NCBI GenBank assembly: GCA_033063855.1
Contig: CP093831.1
Coordinates: 25,110,001-25,174,000 of the forward strand
Source: Smittia aterrima
Lineage: Eukaryota; Arthropoda; Insecta; Diptera; Chironomidae
Direction: 5' to 3'
Length of the DNA: 64,000 nucleotides
The notes below the pieces were generated by a model that saw nothing but the letters and a program-made list of their open reading frames with translations, did not search any database and was not told the DNA's origin. This document shows, piece by piece, positions 63,909 to 64,000 of the stretch. Within the stretch, counting starts at the first letter, position 1. Each line of letters begins with the position of its first letter. The position numbers and the translations under genes are program-made.

Positions 63909-63917
63909 ATGCAATTC

Positions 63918-64000
63918 AATGATCAATTAAGATTTTGCTTAAGCATTAGAAATTAAACATTTCATCAGATATTTCATATGAGAGATAAGTTAAATGTTTA
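63918..64000. other. Duplicated intergenic flank resumed
   Basis: Matches about 60650-60735 after gene 13 (AATGATCA, TTTTGC, AAGCATTAGAA), so a further array member could follow beyond the window. Confidence 0.4.

Overview
This is a eukaryotic, AT-rich, gene-dense window. It is most likely from a nematoceran fly, possibly a chironomid midge. The evidence is Diptera-like Cdk9 and Cul5 proteins, a lineage-specific expansion of divergent insect ionotropic receptors (IRs), introns of about 50-65 bp with canonical GT/AG ends, AATAAA sites, and many small DNA elements. The species cannot be fixed from the sequence alone.

Layout. (1) Positions 1-21.6 kb hold an IR chemoreceptor cluster. It contains three IR subfamilies: one on the plus strand (489-2513, 10142-12171, remnants at 6253 and 17880) and two on the minus strand (1-322, 4148-6086, 6978-8864; and 14148-16136, 19600-21566, remnant at 16318). 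Minus/plus pairs are divergent and were duplicated together with a shared 166-bp upstream region. Between them lie a GH18 chitinase-like gene and a CYP2-clan cytochrome P450. The block IR(+)-P450(-)-IR(-) was duplicated; in the second copy the plus IR has lost its ligand-binding half and the P450 has an internal deletion. (2) Positions 21.8-28.3 kb hold conserved housekeeping genes in divergent pairs: COMMD2-like / Cullin-5, then proteasome assembly chaperone 1-like / Cdk9. Their exon models close in frame. (3) Positions 28.6-62.3 kb hold a tandem array of 14 F-box/leucine-rich-repeat genes or pseudogenes, all on the plus strand. Interposed are a secreted or membrane LRR coiled-coil gene with decayed relatives (32.4-34.9 kb) and an intronless serine carboxypeptidase (40.8-42.3 kb). 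(4) Positions 62.3-64 kb are repeats, including a perfect 62-bp-arm hairpin and an element with 9-bp target duplications that carries a nested MITE.

How it works together. The IRs would be membrane chemosensors. The F-box/LRR proteins are expected Skp1-Cul1 substrate adaptors; they share an intron that splits the F-box and a TTTCCCTG motif close upstream of the ATG. The array shows birth, death and recombination in progress: an in-frame two-gene fusion, a mosaic gene split by a hAT-like element, a gene broken by a copia-like fragment, truncations, and loss of intron 2 in one clade. All exon models are mine, made by joining splice sites that keep frame. Family names rest on motif recognition, not on database searches.
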